Assembly: GCA_030549495.1 (NCBI GenBank)
Contig: JAUIRK010000971.1
Span: forward strand, 796,501 to 860,500
DNA length: 64,000 nt
Reading direction: 5' to 3'
DNA from: Nectonema munidae
Taxonomy: Eukaryota > Nematomorpha > Nectonematoida > Nectonematidae
Shown here: positions 10,979 through 23,819 of the stretch, in pieces
How the letters are laid out: the number at the start of each line of letters is the position of its first letter
Position numbering within the stretch: the stretch's first letter is position 1
Made by a program: the position numbers and the translations under genes
The notes under the pieces: generated by a model
Databases searched by the model: none
The model's input: the letters and a program-made list of their open reading frames with translations, nothing else
What the model was told of the DNA's origin: nothing

Positions 10979-11977
10979 ATGGAAGACCTAAATATTACAA
11001 GTCTGTATTATCAAAGCTTCTGCAGAGACAAAGATGAGATTTCTACAAATCCTTATGTGTTTTTTGTCGTATCTTTTCTAGGCTTCATCGTCAACACTTT
11101 TTGTCTTTTCATTTTCAAGGCTTTGGAAAAAGAACACCACTGTTACTTAATGCTAAAGTATGTTTCAATCTGCAATTTGGGCTATCTTTTAACAAACTTT
11201 CTTTATCCCGCCTATGAAAACTACGGACTATTAAAATCATACAACTCTGTCCATACATGTGCGTGGCGTTTTTTTGTTTTCAAAGTTTTATTCGTGATAC
11301 AAGACGCTATAACGATGACCGTACGTTATCTCTATGTCTTTTTTCTAATCGACAGATACTACATGATTCACAATCCAATCAAAATGCAGGCATGGAGATC
11401 GAGTTTTGTATTTAGACATGCGCTTCTGCTTTCTTCGTCTCTTTCTTTCATTTATTCGATGCCAAGGAGTTTTTTAACGCGTGTTGTTGAAAACCACTGC
11501 AAACGCAGTCCCTATCTATGCTCAATAGAAGGAAAGGCAGCTTATTCAGATTACTTATTTTATCGCGAAATATTTATGTTTATAGTTCCAGTCGTTATGT
11601 TTATTTCTTTATCAATTGTAATCTCCTACGACATATACTTGTACTCAGTTTCAAGAAAAAAAATTGTTCATGCGGTAAGTACGGAGAATAAAAGCACACT
11701 TTTAAAAAAATCATCAAAAATAATGATATATTTTTTCTTCTACATCATCACTATTTTTCCAATCGCTTTGGTTAACATCTACATTGGACATATGCAGAGA
11801 AAGGAAGTGCTATTAATATATCCCGATTACATGACGCGGATACTTTCAATTTCTAAGTACGTGGAGTTGGTGAATGACGCCTTCATTTTTACTCTCTATA
11901 TTGCTCTTGATTCCAACTGTCATGATTGGATTATAAAAAAATGGAAAAACTGTCTAACAATGTTGAAAATTTTGTGA
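10979..11977 (+). CDS. Orphan class A G-protein-coupled receptor, copy 1
   Basis: This encodes a 332-residue seven-transmembrane receptor of the rhodopsin class for an unknown ligand. I place the start at the ATG at 10979 (context AAATAAAATGG); the upstream in-frame TTG at 10967 is not a plausible animal start. Visible features are an N-glycosylation site NIT (residues 5-7); TM1 about 25-49 with a conserved Asn (GFIVN); TM2 57-79; Cys94 at the top of TM3 and Cys174/Cys181 in the second extracellular loop for the usual disulfide; DRY 125-127 followed by IHNPIKM; TM4 145-165 ending SMPRSF; TM5 198-222 with Pro204; TM6 248-271 with an ITIFP kink; and TM7 287-311 with NDAFIFTLY in place of NPxxY. 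SMPRSF and the TM7 form recall FMRFamide/srw-like receptors. The coding region has no intron. A likely 3' splice site (TTTTTATTTAG, ending 10953) suggests a 5'-UTR intron, and AATAAA occurs at 12007. Confidence 0.85.
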   Translation: MEDLNITSLYYQSFCRDKDEISTNPYVFFVVSFLGFIVNTFCLFIFKALEKEHHCYLMLKYVSICNLGYLLTNFLYPAYENYGLLKSYNSVHTCAWRFFVFKVLFVIQDAITMTVRYLYVFFLIDRYYMIHNPIKMQAWRSSFVFRHALLLSSSLSFIYSMPRSFLTRVVENHCKRSPYLCSIEGKAAYSDYLFYREIFMFIVPVVMFISLSIVISYDIYLYSVSRKKIVHAVSTENKSTLLKKSSKIMIYFFFYIITIFPIALVNIYIGHMQRKEVLLIYPDYMTRILSISKYVELVNDAFIFTLYIALDSNCHDWIIKKWKNCLTMLKIL

Positions 11978-12249
11978 CTTTTTTATGCAAATGAAAGCAT
12001 ATTGTGAATAAATATGGTTTTTAGTTTTTCTTCTCTATTTAAATAAAGCATCTGCAATTGATCAGTTATTTTTTCGTTATAATTTGTTAATAATCATCGC
12101 GTTAGTTGTCATATTTTAAAAATATCGCATATTTATAATAGAAAAGGGATATCAAGTAGATAACCTAATTCTCATCCAAATAAAACTTTAAACATAAAAA
12201 AATTACAAATTGGTACTACTTGTATTTTATCAGATTTATTAAAAGTAAA

Positions 12250-13760
12250 TATATTTAAAACTTAGTGAAACGATAATTGAGCTACTTTCAAAACGTAATG
12301 CAGAACTCTTCTCTCTAAACGAAGTCAAATTCCATGCCAAATACTCTATATGCCTCATCGGTTATAGAACCTTCGTCCATCTGGAAACAAGCCAATCTCG
12401 AAGCCTAAGGATATGTGTGGGAAAGGGGTCAATATTTACTAGCTTCACAATCAAGTAACTCTGAAGACTCGATGGCCATGAAAAACTTGTAGAACTAAAA
12501 ATTTTGTTCTGTTGGGTGTTTACAACCTATATAGTAATCCTCTGTTCTCTTCCGATAAGGTTCTATAACTAAGTGATCTCAACGCTCACCACATTAAGAG
12601 TTTAGTGATAACAATAGCACGACTGGCAACCAATTACTCAAGTTGGTACAAATTCGAAGTAATTTATAGTAAAATCCCTGACAAAAGCGAGATAAAAACG
12701 TGCAGGAACTTGTAATTATGTCCTGCAAAGCCATTGTTCAGGATTGCTTTGTATCTGAATCTGATCATAACGCCTTTTTGGTCACCGTTTCTTTAAGTCC
12801 ACAATTTTCGTCTAACAATAGAAATTTAGTGAAAAGGTGTGTCTTCAGCAAAGCAAACTGGGATAGATTATGGAAGCTAGTAAATGTTTTGACACTGCGT
12901 GCCATGTGCATAGCAATTAAACCCCCTTGGCAACTTGCAGAGTGTGTAAATGATGCTATCCTCTTTGCAAAGCATCCTTGTGGTTAGAAAACATGAAATT
13001 TCAATTCCGAAGAATGTCCCAATTAATCGAAGGAAAGCGATTCCTTTACAGGAAATACATTCACACTAGGGACGCCAAAAAAAGAATTTTATCAATCGAT
13101 TAGAAAAAGTTATTAGGAGAAAACTCGACAAAACTAAATCTAGAAGAGTCACAAGTATCACAAAAACAACAACCCGCTATAATGCTCCTTGAAGTTCAGG
13201 AACCAGGTTACAAAATTGAAACCCGTCTGCAAAAGTCCAACTTCTGACACATGCAAATACCGAAGAGTCGTAGAGGTGAAAGAGGCTCCTTGCTGATTGT
13301 TTCGAAGTTAGTGGTGCAGCGAGCCCAATCCTAGACGAGCATTTTGCTTCTAAAAAAGTGCTGTCTACGAATCATGCTCTGCTTACCTTGTGGCCACAAC
13401 GTAGGCATGATAATTTACGACCTTGAAAAGACTTTTGATAAGTCTGGCACGAAGGTTTCTTGTTACAACTTAGTAGCATCTCTGTGCCACTATTGATCTT
13501 CTCTTATTTGGACTTTCTAAGCGCTTTTTTAAAAACAAATTTTCAAGAAAAATAAGCATACGGCGATGGGTCCCCCAAGGATTGCCTCTAGGACCACTTC
13601 TGTTCAAGATTTACTTCTCTGACATTAAGGTGTCTTTCCATAAGTATATCTCTGTCAGGTTAATCAGCCTCGCAGATGGCATATTTTCATATTAACCCAC
13701 TAAGCGCGTTCTCAAATCCGAAAACACTTTAACGACGTGAATAGTAAGATCATAATATTT
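12250..13760 (+). pseudogene. Heavily decayed LINE (endonuclease to RT)
   Basis: Pieces of an APE-type LINE occur in order on the + strand. ESDHNAFLVTVSL (near 12756) is the SDH box at the end of the endonuclease. YDLEKTFDKSG (near 13410) corresponds to RT motif A (…DL.KAFD.V.H). WVPQGLPLGPLLFKIYFSDI (13567-13626) is the RT GVPQGS.LGPLLF motif, followed by SLADGIF, where the catalytic YADD should be. Frames shift repeatedly and there are many stops, so this is an old copy. Its start is unclear; I place it near 12250 from weak EN-like sequence. Downstream, to 14420, nothing further could be assigned. Confidence 0.6.
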
Positions 13761-15801
13761 GGCGCTATTTGTTCCAAAATTTATGTGACACGCAAAATAT
13801 TCAGGGATTATTTGGGACAAAGGAATTAATATTTATCTTAAATCTTAGAAAAGTTTAAAAGGCTAAAAAGAAATAGCGCTATATAGATAACTTAGAGAGC
13901 TTGGGTGAATTCCACGACGGTAGCCAATGACATTCAAATCCTAACAATGCCGAAATTGAGTAATGGAAGATCCATTTTGAGATGACTATGCTTAACTTGG
14001 ATTAATAAAATTGACGATTTAGCATATAAACTTTTTAGGAATGTTTATAGCAACTCGTTCCCTATTCCTCATTGCTGGATCTCTTTTCTTAGTTCCAGAA
14101 TAGGTAAGGGAATTTTGATAACAAGTTTTTCCACAAACTAGCTCAAGCATTGCCCACAATTATGCAAAGCTTAGCTCATGCAGATTGGTTAAGCATGCCT
14201 GGTTAAAGTGTTCTTCGGAGTATATGCTAAAAAAGGGAAACAAATGATTTGTGACTATCCATTCATATATACAATAGCCTCCGAGCAATGGGGAATTCTC
14301 CGTTTTGCATTTATTTATGCTTTTCTGCATACTAGATCCCCCAGCTTAAAGTTAGGATTGGAACAAGGTATAAGTCCCAAAAGATTTTCTTGCAAAGAAT
14401 TAGGTTGGGCATAGTCTGCAATCTGGGATCTGTTGTAGTTTGCTTCAACGTCCGTTTATTATATATTTTCAAGGTCAAATTTATTTTCTTTATTAAACAC
14501 ACACACTATTATGTAATATCGGATGGAGAAAATTTCTAGGAGCAGTTTTCTCGCGTATCCAGCATGCCCTTAAATTGCTTTCATATTGTTAACTTCCACA
14601 TTATGATACTAAATATTATTTATCCATATTATATAAGGTATTCAATTCCATTACTTTTTGATATTTATTCTATCATACTTCATTTATAATGATATACTTT
14701 TTATTTAGAAAGAAGCTATGCATTCCGTTCTGCAGGTATTTTATCCTAGTTAAGGTTTACGGTTAAGTAATGTTTTAGCGACCCGATTGTTAGGATTCTA
14801 TCTATCACTTTGATGTATTCATATATTTGAAATATAGATTCTTCTCATCTATAACTTATATCAAGGTATAACTTTGGAGTACGAGAGGCCGTTCTTGCGT
14901 TTTAGTGGGATGCAAAGTTCAGGTAGATCGCGGATTCAGCATTCCGGTCGAGCTTTTGCTATTCTAAATTCTAAAAACGTATTCTCTCATGTTTTTCTCA
15001 TTAGTAAGTTTTTCTTTCAGTGTTGACTTTTTTTTATTCGACAGTTTTATGACATAACTGAGAAATAAATCCTTTGAAAAACTTATTAGCATGCTGTTAA
15101 TATTTTTTATACCTTTCATTTTGGAGAATGACTGATTTCTGGCTTATCTGCAAAAGTTGCTGTAGTTTTAAATTTTAATAAATTTTAAAAATTAATACTT
15201 TTAGATAATCCAAAAAATTTTAGTTTGACTCTCTTAATTCTAATGGTATAATTCCAGGTATAAATGTCAAATCAAAAAACTCAAGTGAATAAAAAAGAAG
15301 ATTTTAGCCAAAAATTTTTCCAATATGAATGAATTTTTCTTTAAATGTTAAAAGAATAAAATCATAAATTTTTACTAATATAAAATTCATACTTCTACGT
15401 TTATACTTTTACCATTTAATATAAAAAAACATTTTAAACATAATAAAAACAAAAAAAAATTAGTTTTTAGTTGTGACCGAAAAGTTTTCACGTCACTGTA
15501 TTTTCTGTTAAATCAGACGTACTTTCATCCTAAGTTTTTGAAAACTTGACCATGAAAATAATACTACACTATTTAAAAGTTCATGGTTTGAAAGTTGTTG
15601 CTCATTTGCTAACTTTCATAATTTTAAATATCCCAAAATTTCATTTATGCGAAGATTTGCATCCAAGACAAAAAACAGCTTAAACAAAAAGAACGGTATC
15701 GAAAGATGCTAAAATAGACTAAAAAAGAAAATCATGTCAACGGATTTAATAATCAACAAATGTATGAATTTGACAGTCGCAAAATCATTCCTTATATCTC
15801 C
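13761..15801. other. No recognisable gene
   Basis: AT-rich sequence containing one open frame of 68 codons at 14208-14414 that matches nothing I know and is kept in the duplicate (30316-30522) only because of recent duplication. Some of the 13900-14420 part may be further LINE debris. The counterpart is 29869-31906. Confidence 0.5.
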
Positions 15802-16196
15802 TTTTATTTCTCTCTCAAAGTTGACGTCAATGATTCTTGTTGAGTATTGCAAATGGCTTACTGATTTTCAAGAAAGTTTAGAAAATAATGTAAATTTTTT
15901 TTAGGAAATGCAAATAATTTATTGTTATTGCTTTATAATATTTATTATCTTCATTGAAAAACATACCATTTAATGTATAAACTTTTGATAATGAAAATTT
16001 TTATTGAAAAATCATAATTAACGCCATCTACTAGTTCAACACGAAGTATAAAAACAACTAAAATTAAAAAATAACATATCTGATGATATTTTTTATTTTC
16101 AAATAATTGAGATGAAACCAAGAAAAAAATTTACATGTTGTTTATTGATGGGGTCAGATATATTTTTCTACACGAATTTCATCATTGAAAAAAGCG

Positions 16197-16235
16197 TGGA
16201 GTAAAAAGCCATGTTTGGTCTTGCGAGGGTTAATA
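16197..16235. repeat. piggyBac-like terminal sequence with TTAA
   Basis: The sequence runs GTGGAGTAAAAAGCC, then GGTCTTGCGAGGG, then TTAA. It resembles the end at 38569-38607 (GGAGTAAAACTCCC, then GTCTTGCGAAGG, then TTAA) behind a piggyBac transposase C-terminus. TTAA is the piggyBac target site. Only one end was found, so this is a fragment or a MITE whose other end is not visible. Confidence 0.5.
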
Positions 16236-16249
16236 GAATGTTATAATTT

Positions 16250-16435
16250 TTGAATAAGTATAAAATAATAAATTCAATGCAGTTTGGTTTTAGAACTGGT
16301 ATTTCAACTGAACCTGTGTTTACTAATTTGGCAAATTGTATTTTAGAGTCTAGAGAAAAATTTATCATATTTGTGGAATATTTATAGATTTTTCAAAGGC
16401 CTTTGATAGGGTTAATCATTACTTAATAGCATTAC
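16250..16435 (+). pseudogene. LINE reverse-transcriptase fragment (motif A region)
   Basis: The translation QFGFRTGISTEPVFTNLANC, then after a one-base frame change GIFIDFSKAFDRVNHYLIAL, matches the QFGFR.G.ST…DFSKAFD.VNH segment of CR1/Jockey-type LINE reverse transcriptases. It is an isolated piece of about 60 codons, cut at 16435 by the inverted-repeat array. Confidence 0.7.
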
Positions 16436-16760
16436 AAGTTCAAGTGAAATGTTTTCATATTTAAGTGAAAGGTTTTCAAATTCAAGGGAAATTTTTTCAA
16501 GTTTTAAGTATATTGAATTACACAACTTTTACGAATTTTTAGAGTTCTAAAAAAATTAAAAAATGCAAACTAAAAATTAATTTTTGTAAAAATATTTATT
16601 ACCGATCTTAAAAAATATTCAACTCAAATCTAAAGATAAAAAACTCTTGAAACTTGAAAACGTTACTTAAATTTTAAAACATTTCACTTTAATCTGGAAA
16701 CATTTCACTTGAACTTGATAACGTTTCACTTGAATTTGAAAACATTTCCCTTGAAACGTG
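16436..16760. repeat. Facing arrays of a ~24-bp unit (inverted repeat)
   Basis: The left arm (16436-16510) repeats TTCAAGTGAAATGTTTTCA-type units, with variants ending AAGGG. The right arm (about 16662-16760) carries the reverse complement, CATTTCACTTGAA-type units. About 150 bp of AT-rich spacer separates them. The right arm also opens the window at 1-97. The architecture resembles foldback-type transposon ends, but no coding region was tied to it. Confidence 0.7.
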
Positions 16761-19700
16761 CAATGTTAGACTGCATATGGGATTGCGTTATGAAAAATGG
16801 AATGTAAAATGATTAGATTTTTTCTCTCAATTTAATAAAAATAAAAAAATTTATAAAAAAAATAATAAAAACTATTATTAAAAATATAAATATTGATAAA
16901 AATGGAAAATAATTGTACATATATTTGTTGGTTAAAAATAGATATCTTACTTTAGGCATCTCTTTACTATTTTGAGTGGAGTAAATCAGAAGGTTGAAAA
17001 GAATGATGATTTATAGTAAGTGAAGAAGAAGGATATAGAATATGCATTATATTCAATCGTGTCTTTATACATCAGATTTGAGCACGAAATATCTATTTCG
17101 TTTAAGAATATGCTAACAAGCAAAAGTCATAATTTAATTAACTAAGTTTTGCTTTTTATTTATAATCATTCAAATTTCCAAAGCATACAAAAGTGTGATC
17201 CTGATGCAAAACCGGAAAAACTATATATGCGATTATTGAAATGCAAACTTGCGAGATGCATTGATTTAAAAAGCATTGTTAAACACACAGAGAATAGGAC
17301 TCAGTGATATTTCCGTCATTCAAAAGAACTTTCGATTTTTGTTGTGTTATTGTGATCGTAAGATGACGCTTTCATTAGTCCTAATAAGATGAAAGCATGA
17401 AACACATTTTAGTACTTTAAAAATAGGTATACACACTAGATCTTTTATAATAGAGATCGCTGCGTTGAAATCGACCTTTCACTATCGATGATATGATGCT
17501 TGCTACTCAACGATGTCCCTACCAGAAAGGAGAGCATTTGCAGGCCTTTAGGAACCATGCTTAAATTTAATAGAGATATCCATGCATGCAATAATCACGA
17601 TGCCAAATCTCTACATCTGCATCGTATTTGCTTTGATACCCATTATTTACCAAATCTTCTAAAGCATTATTTTTCATCTTTTTCTATGTTGATTTTAATT
17701 TAATTGAACCTGTTTTTTACATTTTCATGTTTGTAACACGTTAATTTTTTATTAATACTTTGGTCCTTTTTTTAAGGACTTACAACAAGCAAATTTATGA
17801 AGCAAAACAAAAATGTTTATTTATAAAAATAAAATTATAAAAACCTTTTGACTTAAAAAGATTTTTTGTCATGCGTTTTGCAAATTTTTTACACAGCTAC
17901 AAGAATTATTTAGAATGCCACAAAATTTCACATTCTCCTAAATGTAAACCAACTTCACACGTTGTTCATTCTTTTCTAACCTTTTTTTTACAATACCGTA
18001 TTTTTCTAACCGTATTTTATCTAAAACTTTGCATGTTCTTTTACTGGGTCATCTTGTTTTTTCAGAATCGAAAATTGAAAAACCTAAGACAAATTTTCCT
18101 TCTAAATTTAAGTAAAGAAGAGATTTTATTTATATAATAATATAAATATTTATTATATATTAGTTTATTTTAATAAAAAAGATTTAAGTAAAAAATTTTT
18201 GAATTTGCCTGTGTAAAACATAGGTGTTAAAGTAGGCATAGCCCCGTCGTCAAAGTCGAAGTACAGAAGGGGGCATAACTGATTTTAATGGGTCCAGGAC
18301 TACAAGAAAGTGTATACATTTATATATTTCAAGGGAGTTTGAGAGGGTCAAAATAAATCCCAGGCGTGGGGACAAAGAACCCCCCCCCCCCCCACTTCTC
18401 GCTTATCAACAGGCCTGAGTAAGATACTACCCGAACTTATTTCTAACATTTTTTTTAACAAAATAAGAAAAATGTATGAAATTACCATCATGCGAGTAAC
18501 CTAAAAGAACAGTTTCACAAAAAGAAAGATGGCTTTTAATACTATAATTGGATTAAATTGTAATTGAAAATGAATATCTTTTGTAAAATGAGAGTTTTCT
18601 CTTCACTACCAGTCTTAATGTTTGCAGCCATAAGTAATAAGATTAGTTGGATTCATTTATCCCAATTGTAAATGAATGCTTTCTATAAGTTTCATAAGGT
18701 TTGGGGGATTACATCTAATCCTTTAAAATTCAAACAAGATTTTCAAACTTAATCTTAAAAGGTGAGGATTATTCAAATCATGTGATAAATGAGAGATAAT
18801 AAAAATTATTATCTTTTTATATTTAACAAACTTATATTAGTATACATATAAATATAACTAATAACCTGTACGGTTGAACGAGGGTAGAAAACTTGATTGT
18901 CATCTCCAACCTGTATACTACGATGGTTCATCTCCAACCTGTCAGTTAAAAAACTTAATCATACTTAGTAATTTTCTTTTATTATTGATAAGTGAGATAA
19001 ATGTGAATATATTTTTTTTCTTTTAAGCAACTTATTAATATATATCATATGGTTAAATTTAAGATGATTAAAATATGGTTGGCAGATAGATAGGTAGGCA
19101 GTTTCGGTTCCTGATTGTAATATGCATTTGTCTGTTTAGTTATCGAAGAATGTTCTTCCCTTAGAACCGAGAACTAAAAAAAATAATAAATAAGTTTACG
19201 AAATCTTTTATATTGAAGGGAAGCATAAGGAAATTATGAATTTTTGATGAAACATTTGCGAAAAGGCAGAAAATATCGTATGCAGTAGTTGGCATTGCAA
19301 GTTACGATAATGATGCTGCTGAGAGAACTGCTACTGGCATGAAACAAGAAATTAAAATTTGGATGAAACCTGATAGACTGCTTACCTGTTGGAATTGGAG
19401 AATGTAGACGATAATGCAGGGCACTAAGAGGAGTGCCCTACATAGGTATATACAAAAGATACACTATATTTATATTTTCTCTAGAAGAAAAATGTTTTAG
19501 GGATCTAGATGAAATTATTATTTTCTTCAAAAAAAGATTTTGAGAGTTATCTTTAACTGCATCCCCACCTCCCACACTAACAATCTCTTTCTTAATAACT
19601 CCATCTTGAAACTCAAGGATACATACAATTTCAATGTCGCTGTTACACTATACAAATACGTATACTTGTTGCTTCCACCTATATAAAGAGATAGAACTTA

Positions 19701-22089
19701 GCCAAGACTTGATCATAAAATTTCCTTACCTTTTTATAAATATACGAAATCCAACAATCCATCTCTTATAGAGTATCTTCCTTTTCAACAATTCTAAAGC
19801 ACTCTTCCTTTCCGATTCCATACTTTTTAAGCTTAAACATACTTGCTTTTCTCTTAACCCTTATTCAGGACATAATTTAAAAAAATATCATTATTAATTA
19901 ACGTTATCATACAAAACTAATTCAACTCTGTATCCTTATATTCTTTTTGTTTTTTTAGTAAAGTTATTTTATTACCTGGTTGACATCTTCTAGCGGCTAT
20001 TTTGGCCTTTGATACCGACCTTCAAAAGTCAATCTTGTTTTTCTCAAATTTTTATTGCGATTGTCATTTATATATGGATCCACAAATTGTTTATACTACA
20101 TATGTGATCCCTTTTTGTAAAACTATTGAAAATAAAGATATTATTATTATTACATCCCTGTTCTGATTAAGCATAGCTCTTGATTTACTACTTGGATTGC
20201 AGATATCAACAATCAAAATGAAATAGGTAACAACGATGCCCAAAAGAGTAAAGCTGGGTATAGTGAAAATGGGGCTACCTTGTACTGAATATCACATTTT
20301 CCAAGATGCCAAATATCAAAAAATTTCTTATGCAAAGAGAAAAAGCCGATTTGAAGTACAGAGAAGAACGTACTAAAATAAATGAAAATGTGGCTTCTTT
20401 CTTATCAGAATTTGCATTAAGAGGATAATTAGTGAAAGACAGTGGGTTTAAAATTTTTAACATATCTAGTGAAATGGATAAAAACTCATAAAGTGGATGC
20501 GACTCTAACATGCCATTTTTAGAATATAAAAAGCGATTTGAAACAAAAGAGGACGAAACATCTTTCCAAACATTAAAGTGAATCTCTTTTGTAGATGGAT
20601 AAGCGCTGACGATGTGCAAAGACTGCAAACAAATCAAAGCAGAGGGGGAAATTAAAAATAATTTGTTAAATACTTTAATAAGATGCTTTAACACAAATTT
20701 TGTATATGTCAACTGTTAATTTTGTTCGATATAACGAATTTAAGGGGGCAGTATGTTTGATATATTTGGTTTTGTCGTAAGAGATTTTTGTTAAAAAAAA
20801 TTTATTCTCTTTCAAAAACAGCATACCTTTTTAATATCGGCAATGTTTTTGATTTATTTTTATATAAAATAACGTAATTATATTTCAACAATTTATTCTT
20901 TTATATTCAATTTTTTGATTAAAATTTCAAATTTAATGTATTTCGTTATTCTTCAAGGAAATTACTTTTTTTGGTATTATGAAAATCATTCTTTTCAAAA
21001 TGGTCCTTTGCCTACAAATCCTAATGTGTTAGAAATCATGAATTCTTTGATGCATTTATTGTGAAAGACCCATGGTACTCGTAAATAAGCTTTTTCTTTA
21101 GTCTCAAGTATACTGGAAGAACATAGGATATATTGCAATTATTTGCACATCAAGTTTACCAATAATAAAAAGCGTGTTAGGGTTTATATGAATTTTTTTT
21201 CTTTGATGAAAGAAGGTAAGAGTAATAATCGCTGGCGAAAAACACAATAGAGTTCAATTCCTTATTCTGAGTAACTCTTCGATATTTTTCAAACAGATGC
21301 TAAACTACGTAAGCTTAAGGAGAAAGAAATTTATTTACTAGTCCGATACACACATAAGGCTCACAAAAGAAAGATATAAAAAGATTTAAACAAAGGATGA
21401 AAATATATAAACAAAGTAAAAGTGAAAAATAAAGCAATCCGATTTGCAGGTTGTTTACAAGGCCCTTAGATACTTCTTGGTACACACACACACACCCAGA
21501 TTGAGCGTAGGCATGGTAACAATGAAACATTGTATGAGATATATATATGAACATTAGCAGAAAAAAATATAACTCAATTGAAATTTAGTGGACTCTTTTT
21601 CTGGCAAGAATAACAGTTTTTTTTATGTTGCAAATAATATTTTTATAGCAAGAAAGAAAATGGAGTTTTATATTTTTTTTTAATTTGATAAATATAAGGT
21701 AAAAAAATTGAGTAGGAAAACACACCTTGTTCCATAAAAACAACATTTATAAGTATATTTGTGTAATTTAAAAATAGCTAATTTCATAAGTTGTGAGTTC
21801 CTTAGGCGATAGGCATGCAAACTGTGTGTATCAAGTTTAAGAGTTTGGGAAAATACATAGGGTTTTAGGGAGATTACAAAAATTTTTTTTTTATAAAATA
21901 AAATAGCAAAACCTCTTACATTAGTGGAACAATTATTTCTAGATATCATTAGTAAAATCAAATTTAAAACATTTTAAAAAAACTTCCCCCTATTTTTTAT
22001 ATATTTATAAAGACATGTTTTTTTAAAAAAAAATAAATTATAAAATTTTTAAAATTGCAGTTAATTTTTTACGCTCAAGCCTTAAAAAA

Positions 22090-23302
22090 ATGTCTTCTAA
22101 AAATTCTAACAACAGCGTAAAAGCTAATCTTTCTATTTGTAAAAAAAATTTACCTTCCTTATCCAAGCCAAAAAGGAATCCAAGCATTCAATTTGTTGAA
22201 AAAAATTCAAATCTTACACGGATGCCGACAAAATTTCAAATTCTTGGAAACTTTCCTTTTTTGTTCAACACCAAAAAACTACGTGTTCGAACTAAATCAA
22301 GTTCTTTGAAGTCGTTATCCACACATAACATTATCCCTGAATCTCACTCTGAATTGAATTGAGTCTGAACCGAAACGCCACTCGCCTTCCTGTTCCTCTT
22401 CTTCTGAAGACAAATTAAATTACAAAAGAGCAAGAACTTCAACAGCAACTTTACTGGTACGCAAGAATAACATATCAACACACAAATGGCATTATGTTCT
22501 CGAAACAATTTTTAAACAGGGTTATAATGTTCCAGTTCCATGTCAATCAGGTATATGGAAACAAATAATCAGAGAAAGCAAAAAAATGAAAATAAAATTT
22601 TTTAAAAATTACAAGTCGATGATCGTTATTGCCTTCAATTTGATGGTAAAAGGTTACATGAAGAAAATCAAGTAGTTTTGCTAAAAAATACCATGACTGA
22701 AATAAAACCTGGTGTTTTAAAATGCCCAAATGGTACTGCTAAGGCTATTCACAAAGAACTACATAATCTGATCGACGAATACAATGATTGGAAAAAATAT
22801 TTGCACGATAATCTCCGAAACATCTGCCGTAATTACTGTTTGTTTGCAGGGTATTGTTAAATTGATCCAGGATGATGTCATAAGCAAAGGCTTTCAGAAG
22901 CCACAGTACATCGACTGTCAACATCACGTACTCGATCTGCTTCTAAAAGACGTATTGGATTTTCTCATTCCGAAACAAAGCACCAGCCCAGAACTTAACT
23001 ACTCTTTTATTGACGAAATATCGAAGAACCACAATTCTCTTAGAGCCAACTACCAGGTTTTTCCAACAGATGATGTTAACGCAGGCGCAAACCCTGTATG
23101 GCCGCAAGACTTCAAGTTTTTGTATGAACAATGGCAGGCATATCGTCACTACAAAACAACTTTAAAGTGGCCCAAAATATACTGGAAGAAACTCCCGAAC
23201 ATACATCAAGCAAGATGGAATTCGCGTGCAATATCTTATAGCATTTTTCCTTTTACCCGATTGACGTAGCATCCTTGGAACGAAATATTTGACTTACTTA
23301 AA
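22090..23302 (+). pseudogene. Duplicate of the RNase H-fold transposase relic
   Basis: This is the second tandem copy of the relic at 5428-6640, with the same broken frames and motif order (QHHVLDLLLKDVLDF near 22915, ARWNSRAIS near 23213). Single-base differences include the codons around 22828 and 22906. It carries the same disruptions as its partner, so it was dead before the duplication. Confidence 0.55.
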
Positions 23303-23819
23303 TTGATTTACTTCATAAAATCAGTTGAAAGTTGAGGACTATTTTGAAAGCGCTTTTCAGCTTCAATCGGGAAATGAGAACTTTACTAGGTCCTCTCTAA
23401 AAAACGTCTTAGTTACTTTTGTGTCATTTAGAATAACAGACGCATAGATTTTAATATATTTTGTTTCAGGTATCTTTATTTTTCTTTTTTAAAATAATGA
23501 TATTTTGAGAAGGTTTTTCAAACAATTTTTTGTGTCGTTATTTTGGCTTCCGTTGCCCTTTTACCCTCCTTTGTAATTGTATCAAGCTTTTTCTCAAAAT
23601 CAAGTTTTGCTGTTAAAGTTTTATGATCAATATCATTTACGACTTTACTTTCGGTAGAACTTCTTTTATTACAAGATTCATTATCACAAACCATACAGTT
23701 TACCTTTGAAACGTGAAAGAAAATATAAATGTGGCAATGAAAGATTTTTCAGAAATTTCTCAACGCTTGTATTTTAACAAAATTTTTAAAAATAAGAATT
23801 ACTAAGAATATCCATTTAT

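Larger units (their letters stand above)
1..15801. repeat. Proximal copy of a ~15.8-kb tandem duplication
   Basis: This stretch matches 16662-31906 almost base for base at an offset of 16661 at the left end. The offset drifts to 16656 near the receptor and to 16108 after a 548-bp indel. Differences are scattered single bases and short indels, by eye about one percent or less. The unit contains a transposase relic, LINE fragments, a hAT element with a nested SINE, one intact receptor gene and another LINE relic. The window begins inside or at the left edge of the unit, so its true left boundary is not visible. Homology to the second copy stops after ...TCCTTATATC at about 15801. A collapsed or haplotype-duplicated assembly could produce the same picture. 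Confidence 0.95.
15802..16661. other. Junction segment between the tandem copies
   Basis: These 860 bp lie after the end of homology of the first unit and before the start of the second; the second unit has no counterpart at its right end. The segment contains a piggyBac-type end (16197-16235), a LINE RT fragment (16250-16435) and one arm of an inverted repeat array (from 16436). If the duplication is real, this is the far end of the ancestral unit or material from another upstream copy. Confidence 0.7.
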
